Assembly (NCBI GenBank): GCA_024636975.1
Contig: JAGXGA010000053.1
Span: 124,001 to 188,000 of the forward strand
Length of the DNA: 64,000 nucleotides
Direction of reading: 5' to 3'
From: Mariniphaga sp.
Lineage (GTDB): Bacteria; Bacteroidota; Bacteroidia; Bacteroidales; Prolixibacteraceae
Shown here: positions 52,916 through 62,716 of the stretch, in pieces
Layout: every line of letters begins with the position of its first letter
Position numbering within the stretch: position 1 is the stretch's first letter
Position numbers and translations under genes: made by a program
Notes under the pieces: model-generated
The model's database searches: none
What the model was told of the DNA's origin: nothing
Seen by the model: only the letters and a program-made list of their open reading frames with translations

Positions 52916-55072
52916 TTATTCGATTTCGCCTACCTTGCGCAAAAATTTCCCAATCTGTTCATGGTGTTTCAGGTAGCTGGTTTCCATCTCTTTTACTATT
53001 TTTTGAAATTCCGGCTCATTGCGTACATTATCGAACCGAGGGCAGGACTTTAGTGTTGCCAGTGTAAACAGATTTGTGCTTTTGTTTTTGCGAAGAGATT
53101 CCAGCGCCTTTTCCTTTTCATTCATGGAGGAATAAATTGAAGCCGAATGTATATGGGGAATAGTCGTTTCAGGCGATAAATTATTTTCAATCTGGTTGTT
53201 AAAAAATTGAATAGCCAGATTAAAAAGCGGGATTGCTTTTTCGGTTTCACCGTTTAAAAAATAGATAAATGAAAGCCCGTAGTCGCCTTCAGTTTGCCTC
53301 CCCTGTAGTTTTAAAACCCTATTGAAAGTATGAAGCCATTTTGTCGCCTCTGGTAAATTTTTTTTGGCAAACCAGGCCCAGGGCAGTGTCCAGCTAAAAC
53401 TTGCTGAATCTATTTCGAAACGTTTTTGCCCAAGGTGAATAACAGAATCATAATTTCCTATAATATAATGGTTGAACATTAACCTGTGTACATGGCCTGT
53501 AGTATCGTTGTTAAGTTTTAATAACCAATTCGAATATTTATTGCTTTCTTCAATAAAACCTAACCGGCCAAGTTTATCATACAGATGAAGCAGGGTCCAG
53601 TATTCCGGGTTTTGTTTGTTTTCATGCTCCATCTGAAGCTGTTTATAATGGTATTCAATACTTTTCGGGTATTCTCCTTTGTGAAAGTATAAATCACCCA
53701 ATGCTCTGTATGGTATCATTTTTTCTGATTTAACATACTGAAGCGCCTGCTCATAATTCTCCAAAGCTTTATCATTGTTTCCTCTGCTAAAATATAAATG
53801 ACCCAACAAGGTATATGCAGAGGCATATTCTTTATCAAAATGAATGGCACGGTTTGCATAATATAATGCAGAATCAAAATAATCTTTATCAAAACTTATC
53901 CTGGCATTATAGGAAAGAGAATCATATTCATTGCCTACAGGACGATTACTGCTTAGAGAATTATAAACCCATCCTAATTGTACCATTGGCAATGTAAAGG
54001 TTGAATCCAGTTCAAGGGCTTTTTTGAATTTATCCCTTGCCTGAAATAATTTGATTGTAATTTCATTCCGGTTTGCATTTCCCTGGATTAACCTTTGCAC
54101 TTCCATGCCTTGAAGGTAAAGGCTTAACGCCTCGAAATTTTCCGTTGAAATTTCTTTGTACCATTTTACTTCTTCCGGTTTTATGGTTTGTTTGATTTCA
54201 GATGCCAGGTTCAACGCAATTTCATTTTGCAACCCGGTAAAGTCCTTCACCTCCTTCACTTCCCTTCTGTATTGTTTCGAGAGTAAATGGCGGTCGGTAT
54301 TTGCCTCCAGAAGCTGAATGTTCAATACAACAAGGTCTCCGTATTTTTGTCCACTGCCCTCAACAATGTAATTTACACCCAACTCCTTTGCAATTTCAGG
54401 GAGGGATTTGGTTGTATTTCGGTAACTTTCGACCGATGTGCGCGAACGCACATTTAAATCGGGTGTATTTGAAAGGTTATTTAAAATACTTTCCATTAGT
54501 CCATTGATGAAATAGGCATTGGTTGTATCCCGGCTGTCGTTTTTAAACGGAAGTACTGCAATGGTTTTTTCCGGTTCAACCGATTTGGATGCGGAGATTT
54601 TATTTGAAAAAATAGTGTATGTAACAGCAACAACAGGAATTAATATGGCCAGAACAAGAACCGTAATTATAGTCCATTTTTTAAAATTGACGGGATTTTC
54701 CTTTTGAAAATTACCAGTAATTGCTTCTGTTTCATCGTGTTTTCCAGCCTCTCCGGGAGGGTAGCCGTAATAATCGCTAAAGCATTTGGTAAAATATGTA
54801 ACACTGTGGAACCCTGATTCAAAAGCGGCCTCAGAAACGGTCAATGATTCCTTTTTAAGCAATTCCATTGCTTTTTTCAGCCGGACCTGATTGATAAACT
54901 GGCTTGCAGATGTTTTTGTTATTTTTTTTACCCTGAGGTGAAGGTTGGAACGGCTCATTCCCATTTCACGTGCCAGTTCAGAAACACCAAACTGTGGATT
55001 GGTAAGATTGGCTTTTGTAATTTCAGTCAGCCTTTCCAAAAATTCTTGTGTATTGAAGAATGAACCGTTCAT
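52916..55072 (-). CDS. Membrane-bound AraC-HTH / FlgO-like / TPR regulator, copy 2
   Basis: 718 residues with the same order as copy 1: AraC-type HTH (about 10-105; EMGMSRSNLHLRVKKITKTS, TVSEAAFESGFHSVTYFTKCF), one membrane span (about 133-155), FlgO/TolB-like domain (about 167-290: TIAVLPFKNDSRDTTNAYFI, AKELGVNYIVEGSGQ) and TPRs (about 300-700). It probably senses through the periplasmic part and binds DNA from the membrane. The phased TGTTGAA sites in the 192 bp behind it, before TonB-like gene 2, and others before the T9SS gene, are its likely targets. Confidence 0.87.
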   Translation of the reverse strand: MNGSFFNTQEFLERLTEITKANLTNPQFGVSELAREMGMSRSNLHLRVKKITKTSASQFINQVRLKKAMELLKKESLTVSEAAFESGFHSVTYFTKCFSDYYGYPPGEAGKHDETEAITGNFQKENPVNFKKWTIITVLVLAILIPVVAVTYTIFSNKISASKSVEPEKTIAVLPFKNDSRDTTNAYFINGLMESILNNLSNTPDLNVRSRTSVESYRNTTKSLPEIAKELGVNYIVEGSGQKYGDLVVLNIQLLEANTDRHLLSKQYRREVKEVKDFTGLQNEIALNLASEIKQTIKPEEVKWYKEISTENFEALSLYLQGMEVQRLIQGNANRNEITIKLFQARDKFKKALELDSTFTLPMVQLGWVYNSLSSNRPVGNEYDSLSYNARISFDKDYFDSALYYANRAIHFDKEYASAYTLLGHLYFSRGNNDKALENYEQALQYVKSEKMIPYRALGDLYFHKGEYPKSIEYHYKQLQMEHENKQNPEYWTLLHLYDKLGRLGFIEESNKYSNWLLKLNNDTTGHVHRLMFNHYIIGNYDSVIHLGQKRFEIDSASFSWTLPWAWFAKKNLPEATKWLHTFNRVLKLQGRQTEGDYGLSFIYFLNGETEKAIPLFNLAIQFFNNQIENNLSPETTIPHIHSASIYSSMNEKEKALESLRKNKSTNLFTLATLKSCPRFDNVRNEPEFQKIVKEMETSYLKHHEQIGKFLRKVGEIE

Positions 55073-55237
55073 TAATTTTTCTCAGTGATACAATAGATAA
55101 CAAGTTACTGAAAAAGATCGATTTAATAAAAGACATTTAGGTATATTTTTAGAAGAATGTGAATGAAAATAATGGACTTGTTATAAAAATAATTTCAAAA
55201 TGCCGAAAAAAAATACACCATGTTGTTCCATGATTAT

Positions 55238-57946
55238 TTACTGATCGTTGGTAATAATTACTTTTTGAGAATATTTGTTGCCATTTGTTTCAACAAGCAG
55301 CACGTAGATCCCTGCAGGCAGATTGTCAATAGCAACAGGTATATGATTTCCGTTTGCAAGTTCTTCTTTTACAAGTATTCCGTTTGCCGAGAAAAGATAA
55401 ATTCTTACATCGGAATTGTTCCCGGTAAACTGAATTTTAAATTGGTTGTATGCCGGATTAGGATAAATGAGAACTGGTGCTTTTTTGACTAATTCTTGTT
55501 GAATAGCTTCAGTTATGGAGTGAGTGGAATAAAAATGATAAAATTTTTCAGAAGGGGACCATGCATTTATATTTTCATCCCAGCAATTGTTTGTATATGC
55601 AATAAGGTTTCCCTTTTCATCGAAAACTTCCTCGTAAATAATATTTAAGTAGATATTGGATATTTTCCATTCTGATAAGTCATAATCCCATTCATAGTAA
55701 ATAGTTTTAATTTCTTCGCCGAATTCATTAAAGAAAATTTCATTTCTGTAAGTGCCAATCCATTGCGCCAGTTCAAAATCCCAGTTATAATTCGCTTCTG
55801 AAGTTTGCCGGCCTGCTTCATTCCATGTGTTTTCGTTTCTTAAAACAGGTTGCCAGCTGGCATTCGAAAACTCCCATTGATAATCTGTAAATTGAATGAT
55901 ATTGCCAAATTTATCATATAACGTTTCCTGTTTCTGATTTCCAATCCAGGTTTCTAGATTATCATCCCATGATAAGCTTTCAAAATATGTTTGGTTATTG
56001 CTTTCATTGTATTCTGCTTCAAATTTGAATACCCAAATCCATTCATTCGTAAGTTCTTCCCATTCATAAGAATAATTTCTTGTAAGATTCCCGTTTTCAT
56101 CAAAAGATAAATCTGATTTGTATTGATAATAAGGAATAAATTCCTGCGATGACGGGTCCCATCGTGATGAAACGGAAGAAGTAAAATATCCATCAGCATT
56201 ATACCAATTTTCTGTCATATTATCCGGGATCCAATTATCGGTCTTTTTTATGTTGCAGGCTGTGAAATTATCGATTAAAATACTTCCTGATGTTATTACA
56301 CCTTTGGGAATATGGAGCCGGATCTGGAAATTTGCGATATTTCCGGTGTCGAAATAGCCATCCACATATTTTCCTATTGAGTCGACATCAGCCAGTGAAA
56401 CAGGTAGTTCAATCCATTTTCCGGTTGTGTCGGAGAGTACTTCCTGAGTTTTATAAACCCATGTTTCGCCGTTTGTTTCTGTAAACCATATAAAGACTGA
56501 TGCCGTTGAAGGTTCAATTACTTTATAACTGAATGCTATTCCGGGAGAATTGGAAAGATCAATATCATTGTTGATATTTACCTGGCAAAATCCTCCGGTA
56601 GTATAAATATCTCCCTTGATGTTGTAGTTCCATAAAATGGAAGCATCACCTTCTACAAAATCAGAATCAAGAGTCGTGCATGTTTGATCGGGACATGAAG
56701 GAGTTATCCAGATTTTGACAATGGAAGTATCGTTATTGAATCCGTTTATTAATTCGGTTTGGATAATTGAATCTTTAGCAATGTATTGGTCGTTTTTTCT
56801 ATAGGTTCCATCTGAATTCCATTCAACAAAAGATTTTGAATGGGCTTCCCACATTTCATCTTTAATGTTCCAGGAATAATTTACTTCCACACTTCTGAAT
56901 TCATTATCCTGGTATAATTCATATTTAAATTCTCCAACCCACTTGTCATAAAACGGGTCCCAGTAGAATTCTGCAATGCTTTGCTGAAGATTGTTCCCGT
57001 CGTATTCATTTTCCTGTTTAATCAGATATATCCAATCCTTTTCATCAGTATCCCAGACCGACCATATTTGACCTGTTCTGTTGTTGTTGGCATCGAATGT
57101 TGATTCAATTTTATAATTACCCTCCCAGTTTCGGATGACAGGGTTCCATACATAAATAGCAGCAAATATGAAGTTGGTTTTTTCATCGTATATATATTCT
57201 TCTTTGAAAGAGCCGACCCATGATTTGGTTATATCATTCCAGCCATTGTAATAAGCATATAACGTGAAATTACCCCATTCATCATAATTGTTTTCTAATT
57301 TTTCAACTCCCCTCCATTGTTGCGAGGTATTGTGCCATTCGAAAAGAGCGAAAAGTGTGCGTCTTCCGTTAACATCGTATTGCCGAATTATTTTTTCCTG
57401 CGGTATCCAATTATTTATGGCGGAGTTCCACTTATAACTAATATTTAAAGTGTCATTCCTGTTTTGGTCACTGTAACTATCTTCCCGGTAAGCGTTCAGC
57501 CAGATGTTGGAAATTGAATCCCATTCCCATCGTCTGTAACTCCACATTTCACCATTCCCGTTGTATTCCATGTAAATCTTAACAAAGAGAAAAGAATCAA
57601 CAGGTGTAATGAATTTATAACCATAAATTGAATCCTGTAAAAATGCATCAGATTGGGCTGACTTGAGCATTTTTTCTTTAAGTTTTAGTTGAAGTTCCCG
57701 GTTATATGAGAAGTTAAAATTATCTGATTTGAGAATTTTTTCTTCCATAATCATATGACGTTCCTGAATGTCACCAGGAAGCTGGAATTTTTCTTCCAGT
57801 TTGTTTCTTAAGTTCAAAAAATGAATTTCTGTTTCATTCTTTTGAATGAAAATTGATTTTTCTTTTTTTGAAAATTGTCGGGGCATAATTTGAGTACTTA
57901 CCAGTAAAGGCAAGCAAAAGATTAGGTTAAATAATAGATATTTCAT
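55238..57946 (-). CDS. T9SS-exported repeat protein with type A sorting domain
   Basis: 902 residues. A Sec signal (about 1-20) is followed by a helical N-terminal part, then more than ten 35-45-residue Trp/Tyr-rich repeats with the theme W-(5-10)-W--xxx-E-xYD-xGN (for example WDTDEKDWIYLIKQENEYDG). A lectin-like/beta-sandwich insert sits at about 410-560 (FSYKVIEPSTASVFIWFTET). The last about 75 residues are a type A T9SS sorting domain (LIYPNPAYNQFKIQ ... IYVLLVETNGNKYSQKVII). It is therefore secreted and attached to the surface. The repeat family is not recognised by name. Two TGTTGAA boxes lie in its promoter. Confidence 0.8.
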   Translation of the reverse strand: MKYLLFNLIFCLPLLVSTQIMPRQFSKKEKSIFIQKNETEIHFLNLRNKLEEKFQLPGDIQERHMIMEEKILKSDNFNFSYNRELQLKLKEKMLKSAQSDAFLQDSIYGYKFITPVDSFLFVKIYMEYNGNGEMWSYRRWEWDSISNIWLNAYREDSYSDQNRNDTLNISYKWNSAINNWIPQEKIIRQYDVNGRRTLFALFEWHNTSQQWRGVEKLENNYDEWGNFTLYAYYNGWNDITKSWVGSFKEEYIYDEKTNFIFAAIYVWNPVIRNWEGNYKIESTFDANNNRTGQIWSVWDTDEKDWIYLIKQENEYDGNNLQQSIAEFYWDPFYDKWVGEFKYELYQDNEFRSVEVNYSWNIKDEMWEAHSKSFVEWNSDGTYRKNDQYIAKDSIIQTELINGFNNDTSIVKIWITPSCPDQTCTTLDSDFVEGDASILWNYNIKGDIYTTGGFCQVNINNDIDLSNSPGIAFSYKVIEPSTASVFIWFTETNGETWVYKTQEVLSDTTGKWIELPVSLADVDSIGKYVDGYFDTGNIANFQIRLHIPKGVITSGSILIDNFTACNIKKTDNWIPDNMTENWYNADGYFTSSVSSRWDPSSQEFIPYYQYKSDLSFDENGNLTRNYSYEWEELTNEWIWVFKFEAEYNESNNQTYFESLSWDDNLETWIGNQKQETLYDKFGNIIQFTDYQWEFSNASWQPVLRNENTWNEAGRQTSEANYNWDFELAQWIGTYRNEIFFNEFGEEIKTIYYEWDYDLSEWKISNIYLNIIYEEVFDEKGNLIAYTNNCWDENINAWSPSEKFYHFYSTHSITEAIQQELVKKAPVLIYPNPAYNQFKIQFTGNNSDVRIYLFSANGILVKEELANGNHIPVAIDNLPAGIYVLLVETNGNKYSQKVIITNDQ

Positions 57947-58052
57947 GGCATCATTATTTAGGAAGTACTGGTATATTTTAAAATCTGTTGTTTCAATAAC
58001 CCTATTTTTTAATAGTTTTTTGGAAAAACTGTATAAGTAAAGTTCAAACTAT

Positions 58053-58105
58053 TATTGAAGCTACTCATATCAATTATGTTGAAAGGATTTTAAACTATGT
58101 TGAAA
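58053..58105. promoter_or_regulatory. TGTTGAA operator pair upstream of T9SS gene
   Basis: TATGTTGAAA at 58075-58084 and 58096-58105, exactly 21 bp apart, plus a weaker TATTGAA at 58053-58059. They match the extended boxes upstream of TonB-like gene 2. They lie about 110-160 bp before the minus-strand T9SS gene, so the same regulator may control both. Confidence 0.6.
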
Positions 58106-58251
58106 AAAGAAATTTATTGAGGTAATCAGATTATCAGTTAATGCCGGTTATCGTTGAAGTTGGATATTTATTACGTAGTATTAACTGAAGCTGGTAGAGC
58201 GTGACCCAAAAAAGACATTTTCGGGCACTGGGTAAATCATTTTGTTTCTTT

Positions 58252-61200
58252 TTAGTCAGAATGCACTAACACCATTTGTTTCTGATGATATTCGCGCACC
58301 TGGTAAATGAATGCTTCAAACCGGGTATCAAGCCCGATATTGTCGTGTCCATCGTAGGCAAAATTTTCCCATGGCAATCCATGGTTATTTTTTTTAAGGT
58401 TGTTTGATACGGTGCAGTTAATTGTACCCGGCATGCAGGTAAACGGCAGAATATTTACAACTCCGGATATTTGCTTTTCGGCCAGCAAAACTGCTGAGCC
58501 AATCGCCAACGGCGGGTCGCCGTCATAGTCTTTGTCAATGTATTCACCACAGTTTTCAAGCATTTCTTCTACTTCAATCCCGGGATAAAGTTCATAAATG
58601 TTGGATATACTCCCTGTTATTTTTTTCTCAATTGCTTTTTGTAAAAACAACTGGATTTTTGCCCGGATCATGTTCCTGTAATTACCTTTCCAACGACTGT
58701 CGCGTACAAATCTAAGGGTTGAGTAATTTACCCATTCGGCAAAAGGCGCCATCATGGTTTCCGCCCCCAAATCTTCAAGCCGTTTTACCAGATAATTGGA
58801 ACAAAAAGGATTGTCGCGCATGAAAATTTCACCAACAATTGCAACAACAGGTTTGCTTCTAAAGTCTTCCATCGGTATTGATGTAAACTCATTTGTTGCT
58901 TCGACTAAAATTTTAGTCAGGTTCTTACAATTATTTTCCACTGAACCAATCAGGTTTTGCATACTTTTTTGGTAAACAAGGTCCGTAGCACCCTTATTGA
59001 TTTCATAGGGCCTGATTTGTTCAAGCATCTTACGCATAATGTCCAGTGCAACAATACCCCGCCATGAATTGCTTCTCCATCTTACAGAATGGCCAGGAGC
59101 AAGGGTTGCATAAGCATCTTCATTGCTGGGGCGAACAATCTCGGCATCGGCATAGCCCAGATTGTCAAAAATATGCCGGTGCAATTTGTTGTACTCACCA
59201 AACCTGCACGGGCCATTGTGGTCGGGCATAAAAAAACTTACTTTTTTCGGATCAGTGTCTTGATCCTTTAGCTTGCTTAAAAAACTCCCAAGTGTACAAA
59301 TAAAGGGAAAGCATTCCTGTCCGTTCGTATATTTTCTGCCCAATTCCAGATCTGCCTCATTTGGCATGGGAAGTACCTCGCTTGGAATCCCGCAGCTACG
59401 TGTGGCAGCCGATAGAATATGCACTGCATCGCGGGCATACGGAAAATAAAGGGTACGTAATGATAAATCCGCTTTCTCATTATTCTCCTTAAAATATTGC
59501 CTTTCTGGTATATTTTCTGTTTGGTTGAATTTCCAGCCCTTCAAACTGTCGAGAAATGCTTCAAGTCTTGTAATTAATCCGGCATCGGCACTGTGTTCAT
59601 CCACCTCAAGATGTAAAAACGGTTTACCATTCATTTCCTTCTTTACAAAGTGCAGTAAAAATGAATCGGGACCGCACCTGAAGTTACTCAGGTACACTGC
59701 AAACAAATTTTTTGTCCGTGAAACAATCCGTGCCGCCTGCAAAATCTTCTGGCCGTTAGGCCAATACATTCCCGGATATTCATCAAATATATTTTCCTCT
59801 TCAAAAGGCAGAAAATCGAGTGGAATGGAAAGCACATTCATATTCTGCAGTTTTTTTACCAATCTGAGGTTTAAAGAAGGATCGGTGGTGTTGTATGGCC
59901 TTCCGATAATAACAATATTCCACCTGTTTGCCTCCAGGTTGCCAAATACATCCCTGCCTTTTAAACGTACTTTTTGTTCAAACAGCTTTTGCTCAACTTC
60001 AGCATGCTTCACTGCGTTTAATATCTTCTGTTTCGACAGTTTAAATTTCCCTGAGAAAAAATGCTGCAATTCTTTTGTTAAAGCTCTGTCAAAATACCGA
60101 AAATGCAGACTGGGAATTAATAATTTATCGGTTATTGCCTTATTGTGAAATGCTGCTTTAACCAGATAAGGATGCGACTGTACCCAGGGGCAGTTGCAGT
60201 TATTGGTAGGATTGTCTTCTGCCCCCATTGAATTTACTGTAAAAGGCAAAAATATGTAATCCACTTTTTTATTCAGCAGGTTTAAAACATGGCCGTGAAT
60301 AAGTTCCACCGGCAAACATGTTTCCGAAACCATAGTTTCAAGTGAGTCGGTAATGATTTTCCGGTCGGTTTCATCTGATAGCACCAGGTTGAACCCCAGG
60401 TCGGAGAAAAAAGTTTTCCAGAAAGGGAATAGCTGGTAATAGTTCATTAATCCACGCGGCAAGCCAATGGATATTTTGTTTGGGTCAGATGTGTTTTTAA
60501 AATTACCTGCCAGCATTTGTTCCCGTTCCTGAAAAAGGTTGGGGATATTGGTATTTGATCGGGGCCGGTCGCCAATTTCATACTTTTCGCAGATTCCTCC
60601 GTAAAATAAAGATTTCGATTCTCCTTGAATATCAACTCGTTTAATTTCACAATGGTTGGAGCACGCATTGCAGGTAAAATTCTTCGTTTTATATGTTGTC
60701 TCACTAATTCCAAAACCTTTGAACTTTGTTTTATTTCCGTTTTTCATGCAGTTGCGGGCCTGGATTGCAGCGCCAATTGCACCGGTTATATCAAAATGAG
60801 GAGGTACAAAAATCGATTTCCCGGTAACAGCCTCAAAAGCCGATACCACTGCTTTGTTATTTGTTACCCCACCCTGGAAGAATATTTTCTTTCCAACAGG
60901 TTTGTCGCGCACTACACGGTTCATGTAATTGTATACAATAGAGTAAGCCAGACCTGCAATCAGTTGATCAACGGGTGTGCCTTTCTGCTGGTGTGAATTT
61001 AAATCACTTTCCATAAAAACCGTACACCGTTCTCCCAGTTTAGCCGGACTTTCTGCTGATAATCCAAGGGATCCAAATTCTTCAGCAATTTTTATCCCCA
61101 GTTTATCGGCCTGCTCTTCAAGGAATGAACCCGTGCCGGCAGCACACACTTTATTCATTTCAAAATCAACAATTACTCCATTTGAGATGCTGATGTATTT

Positions 61201-62469
61201 CGAATCCTGCCCTCCAATTTCAAAAATGGTGTCCACTTCAGGGTCAATATTTATTGCTGCAGTTGCCTGGCAGGTAATTTCATTCTGAATGGTATCGGCG
61301 CCAATAAAATCGCCGGTAAGATACCTGCCTGAGCCTGTTGTGCCGGCGGCAACTATTTCAATTCTCTGTCCTATTTCATTCCCAACTTCGCGCAGGCCTT
61401 TTTTAATTGCCTCGAGCGGATTACCGGCAGTAGGTAGATATCTTCTTGCCAGTACATTGTTCTTCTCGTCAATAATGGCAACATTAGTGCTCAGCGAACC
61501 AACATCCAGCCCCAGCCAGACTTTTACATTTTCCTGTCCGTTGAGCTTGTAAGTTTCTTTATACAGCACATGGTTTTTATCTGTGAGCCGCGGGAGGCTC
61601 TGTGTATCGCGCAAACCCGATTCCAGGTATTCTTCCAGTTTCTGAAGCGATATTTTTTCTGCTGAAATTTTTCCCATTTCGAGGGCATAATGTACAGCAC
61701 CTATAGCACCCATTGAGGCATGGTGAACAGGAATAATGAGTTCGCCGGGCTGTAGGTTATATATTTCAGAGAATGCTCTTACCATTCCTGCGTTTGCTGC
61801 AACGCCACCCTGAAAAATAACAGGTTTAACTAGCGGTTTTCCCTTTCCCAGCGTACTTTTAAAGTTCCTTGCTACGGCAAAGCATAGGCCTGCAATAATA
61901 TCGTGAACTGGAGTGGCCACCTGCTGAAGATGAATCATGTCGCTTTTGGCAAAAACTGAACACCGGCCTGCAATGCGCGGGGGATTTACCGATTTTAATG
62001 CCAGTTCCCCAAATTCATTTTCTATGGCAACACCTATTCGTTTTGCCTGTTGGTCGAGAAATGAACCTGTACCTGCTGCGCAGAGGCTGTTCATCGTAAA
62101 ATCCGAAAGCTTGATGCCGTCCTTCACCTCATTTTCATCAAGGAAGATGAGCTTTGAATCTTCTCCTCCCATTTCAATAATCGTACGCACATCAGGGTAT
62201 AGTAAAATTACAGCCTTCGATTGAGCAATAATTTCATTCACCGCAAAGCCGTTTAATAATTGCGACGCAAGTTTGCTTCCTGTTCCGGTTAGTGCAATTG
62301 TGCCGTTCAAATCACTGTGTTCAGAAAGAATTTTTTTCAACCTATTATACAGCGCACCAAATGGTTTTCCATGGCTGTAATCATAATATTCCTCTATTAC
62401 TTCTTTTTGCTCGCCAAGCAGAACAGTGTTTACAGAGATTGAACCTATATCAGACCCAATGTATTTCAT
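58252..62469 (-). CDS. Fused 2-hydroxyacyl-CoA dehydratase activase / BadF-type ATPase (DUF2229)
   Basis: 1405 residues. Two tandem BadF/HgdC-like ATPase domains (about 1-275 and 315-590) each have a ligand-pair for the bridging 4Fe-4S cluster: Cys130/Cys170 in the first (NSLCAAGTGSF; GRC) and Cys442/Cys482 in the second (KVCAAGTGSF; ERC). A Cys-rich linker (CNACSNHCEIKR) follows, then a DUF2229 region (about 655-870) and a long HgdB-like C-terminal part with more Cys motifs (NCNCPW, FTCMPGTINC). The enzyme family uses ATP to drive low-potential electrons into a dehydratase or reductase. This fused form is common in anaerobes but its substrate is unknown. It is monocistronic. Confidence 0.88.
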   Translation of the reverse strand: MKYIGSDIGSISVNTVLLGEQKEVIEEYYDYSHGKPFGALYNRLKKILSEHSDLNGTIALTGTGSKLASQLLNGFAVNEIIAQSKAVILLYPDVRTIIEMGGEDSKLIFLDENEVKDGIKLSDFTMNSLCAAGTGSFLDQQAKRIGVAIENEFGELALKSVNPPRIAGRCSVFAKSDMIHLQQVATPVHDIIAGLCFAVARNFKSTLGKGKPLVKPVIFQGGVAANAGMVRAFSEIYNLQPGELIIPVHHASMGAIGAVHYALEMGKISAEKISLQKLEEYLESGLRDTQSLPRLTDKNHVLYKETYKLNGQENVKVWLGLDVGSLSTNVAIIDEKNNVLARRYLPTAGNPLEAIKKGLREVGNEIGQRIEIVAAGTTGSGRYLTGDFIGADTIQNEITCQATAAINIDPEVDTIFEIGGQDSKYISISNGVIVDFEMNKVCAAGTGSFLEEQADKLGIKIAEEFGSLGLSAESPAKLGERCTVFMESDLNSHQQKGTPVDQLIAGLAYSIVYNYMNRVVRDKPVGKKIFFQGGVTNNKAVVSAFEAVTGKSIFVPPHFDITGAIGAAIQARNCMKNGNKTKFKGFGISETTYKTKNFTCNACSNHCEIKRVDIQGESKSLFYGGICEKYEIGDRPRSNTNIPNLFQEREQMLAGNFKNTSDPNKISIGLPRGLMNYYQLFPFWKTFFSDLGFNLVLSDETDRKIITDSLETMVSETCLPVELIHGHVLNLLNKKVDYIFLPFTVNSMGAEDNPTNNCNCPWVQSHPYLVKAAFHNKAITDKLLIPSLHFRYFDRALTKELQHFFSGKFKLSKQKILNAVKHAEVEQKLFEQKVRLKGRDVFGNLEANRWNIVIIGRPYNTTDPSLNLRLVKKLQNMNVLSIPLDFLPFEEENIFDEYPGMYWPNGQKILQAARIVSRTKNLFAVYLSNFRCGPDSFLLHFVKKEMNGKPFLHLEVDEHSADAGLITRLEAFLDSLKGWKFNQTENIPERQYFKENNEKADLSLRTLYFPYARDAVHILSAATRSCGIPSEVLPMPNEADLELGRKYTNGQECFPFICTLGSFLSKLKDQDTDPKKVSFFMPDHNGPCRFGEYNKLHRHIFDNLGYADAEIVRPSNEDAYATLAPGHSVRWRSNSWRGIVALDIMRKMLEQIRPYEINKGATDLVYQKSMQNLIGSVENNCKNLTKILVEATNEFTSIPMEDFRSKPVVAIVGEIFMRDNPFCSNYLVKRLEDLGAETMMAPFAEWVNYSTLRFVRDSRWKGNYRNMIRAKIQLFLQKAIEKKITGSISNIYELYPGIEVEEMLENCGEYIDKDYDGDPPLAIGSAVLLAEKQISGVVNILPFTCMPGTINCTVSNNLKKNNHGLPWENFAYDGHDNIGLDTRFEAFIYQVREYHQKQMVLVHSD

Positions 62470-62716
62470 AGTTTCAAGGTTTGATGATGTATAAAGGTGT
62501 AGGAATGAACTTAAAACAAGTTAAAAAATATTTTACATATTTCAGTGCACTTTCCTACTAAAAATCAGATTAGTTGATATATGTCATTGTTTTTGAATTT
62601 TGAGATGTGTTTTACCCTTTAAAACAATATATAATTACATTGTTGTCTGGTAAACAGGAATATTTATAATTATTTGTTTTTAAAATGCAGTTAATCAATA
62701 GTTGTATTTTTCATGT
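62470..62716. other. Gap between activase gene and IS remnant
   Basis: A/T-rich, with no ORF. It should contain the activase promoter (minus strand) and the flank of the IS element. No clean terminal inverted repeat was identified. Confidence 0.35.
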
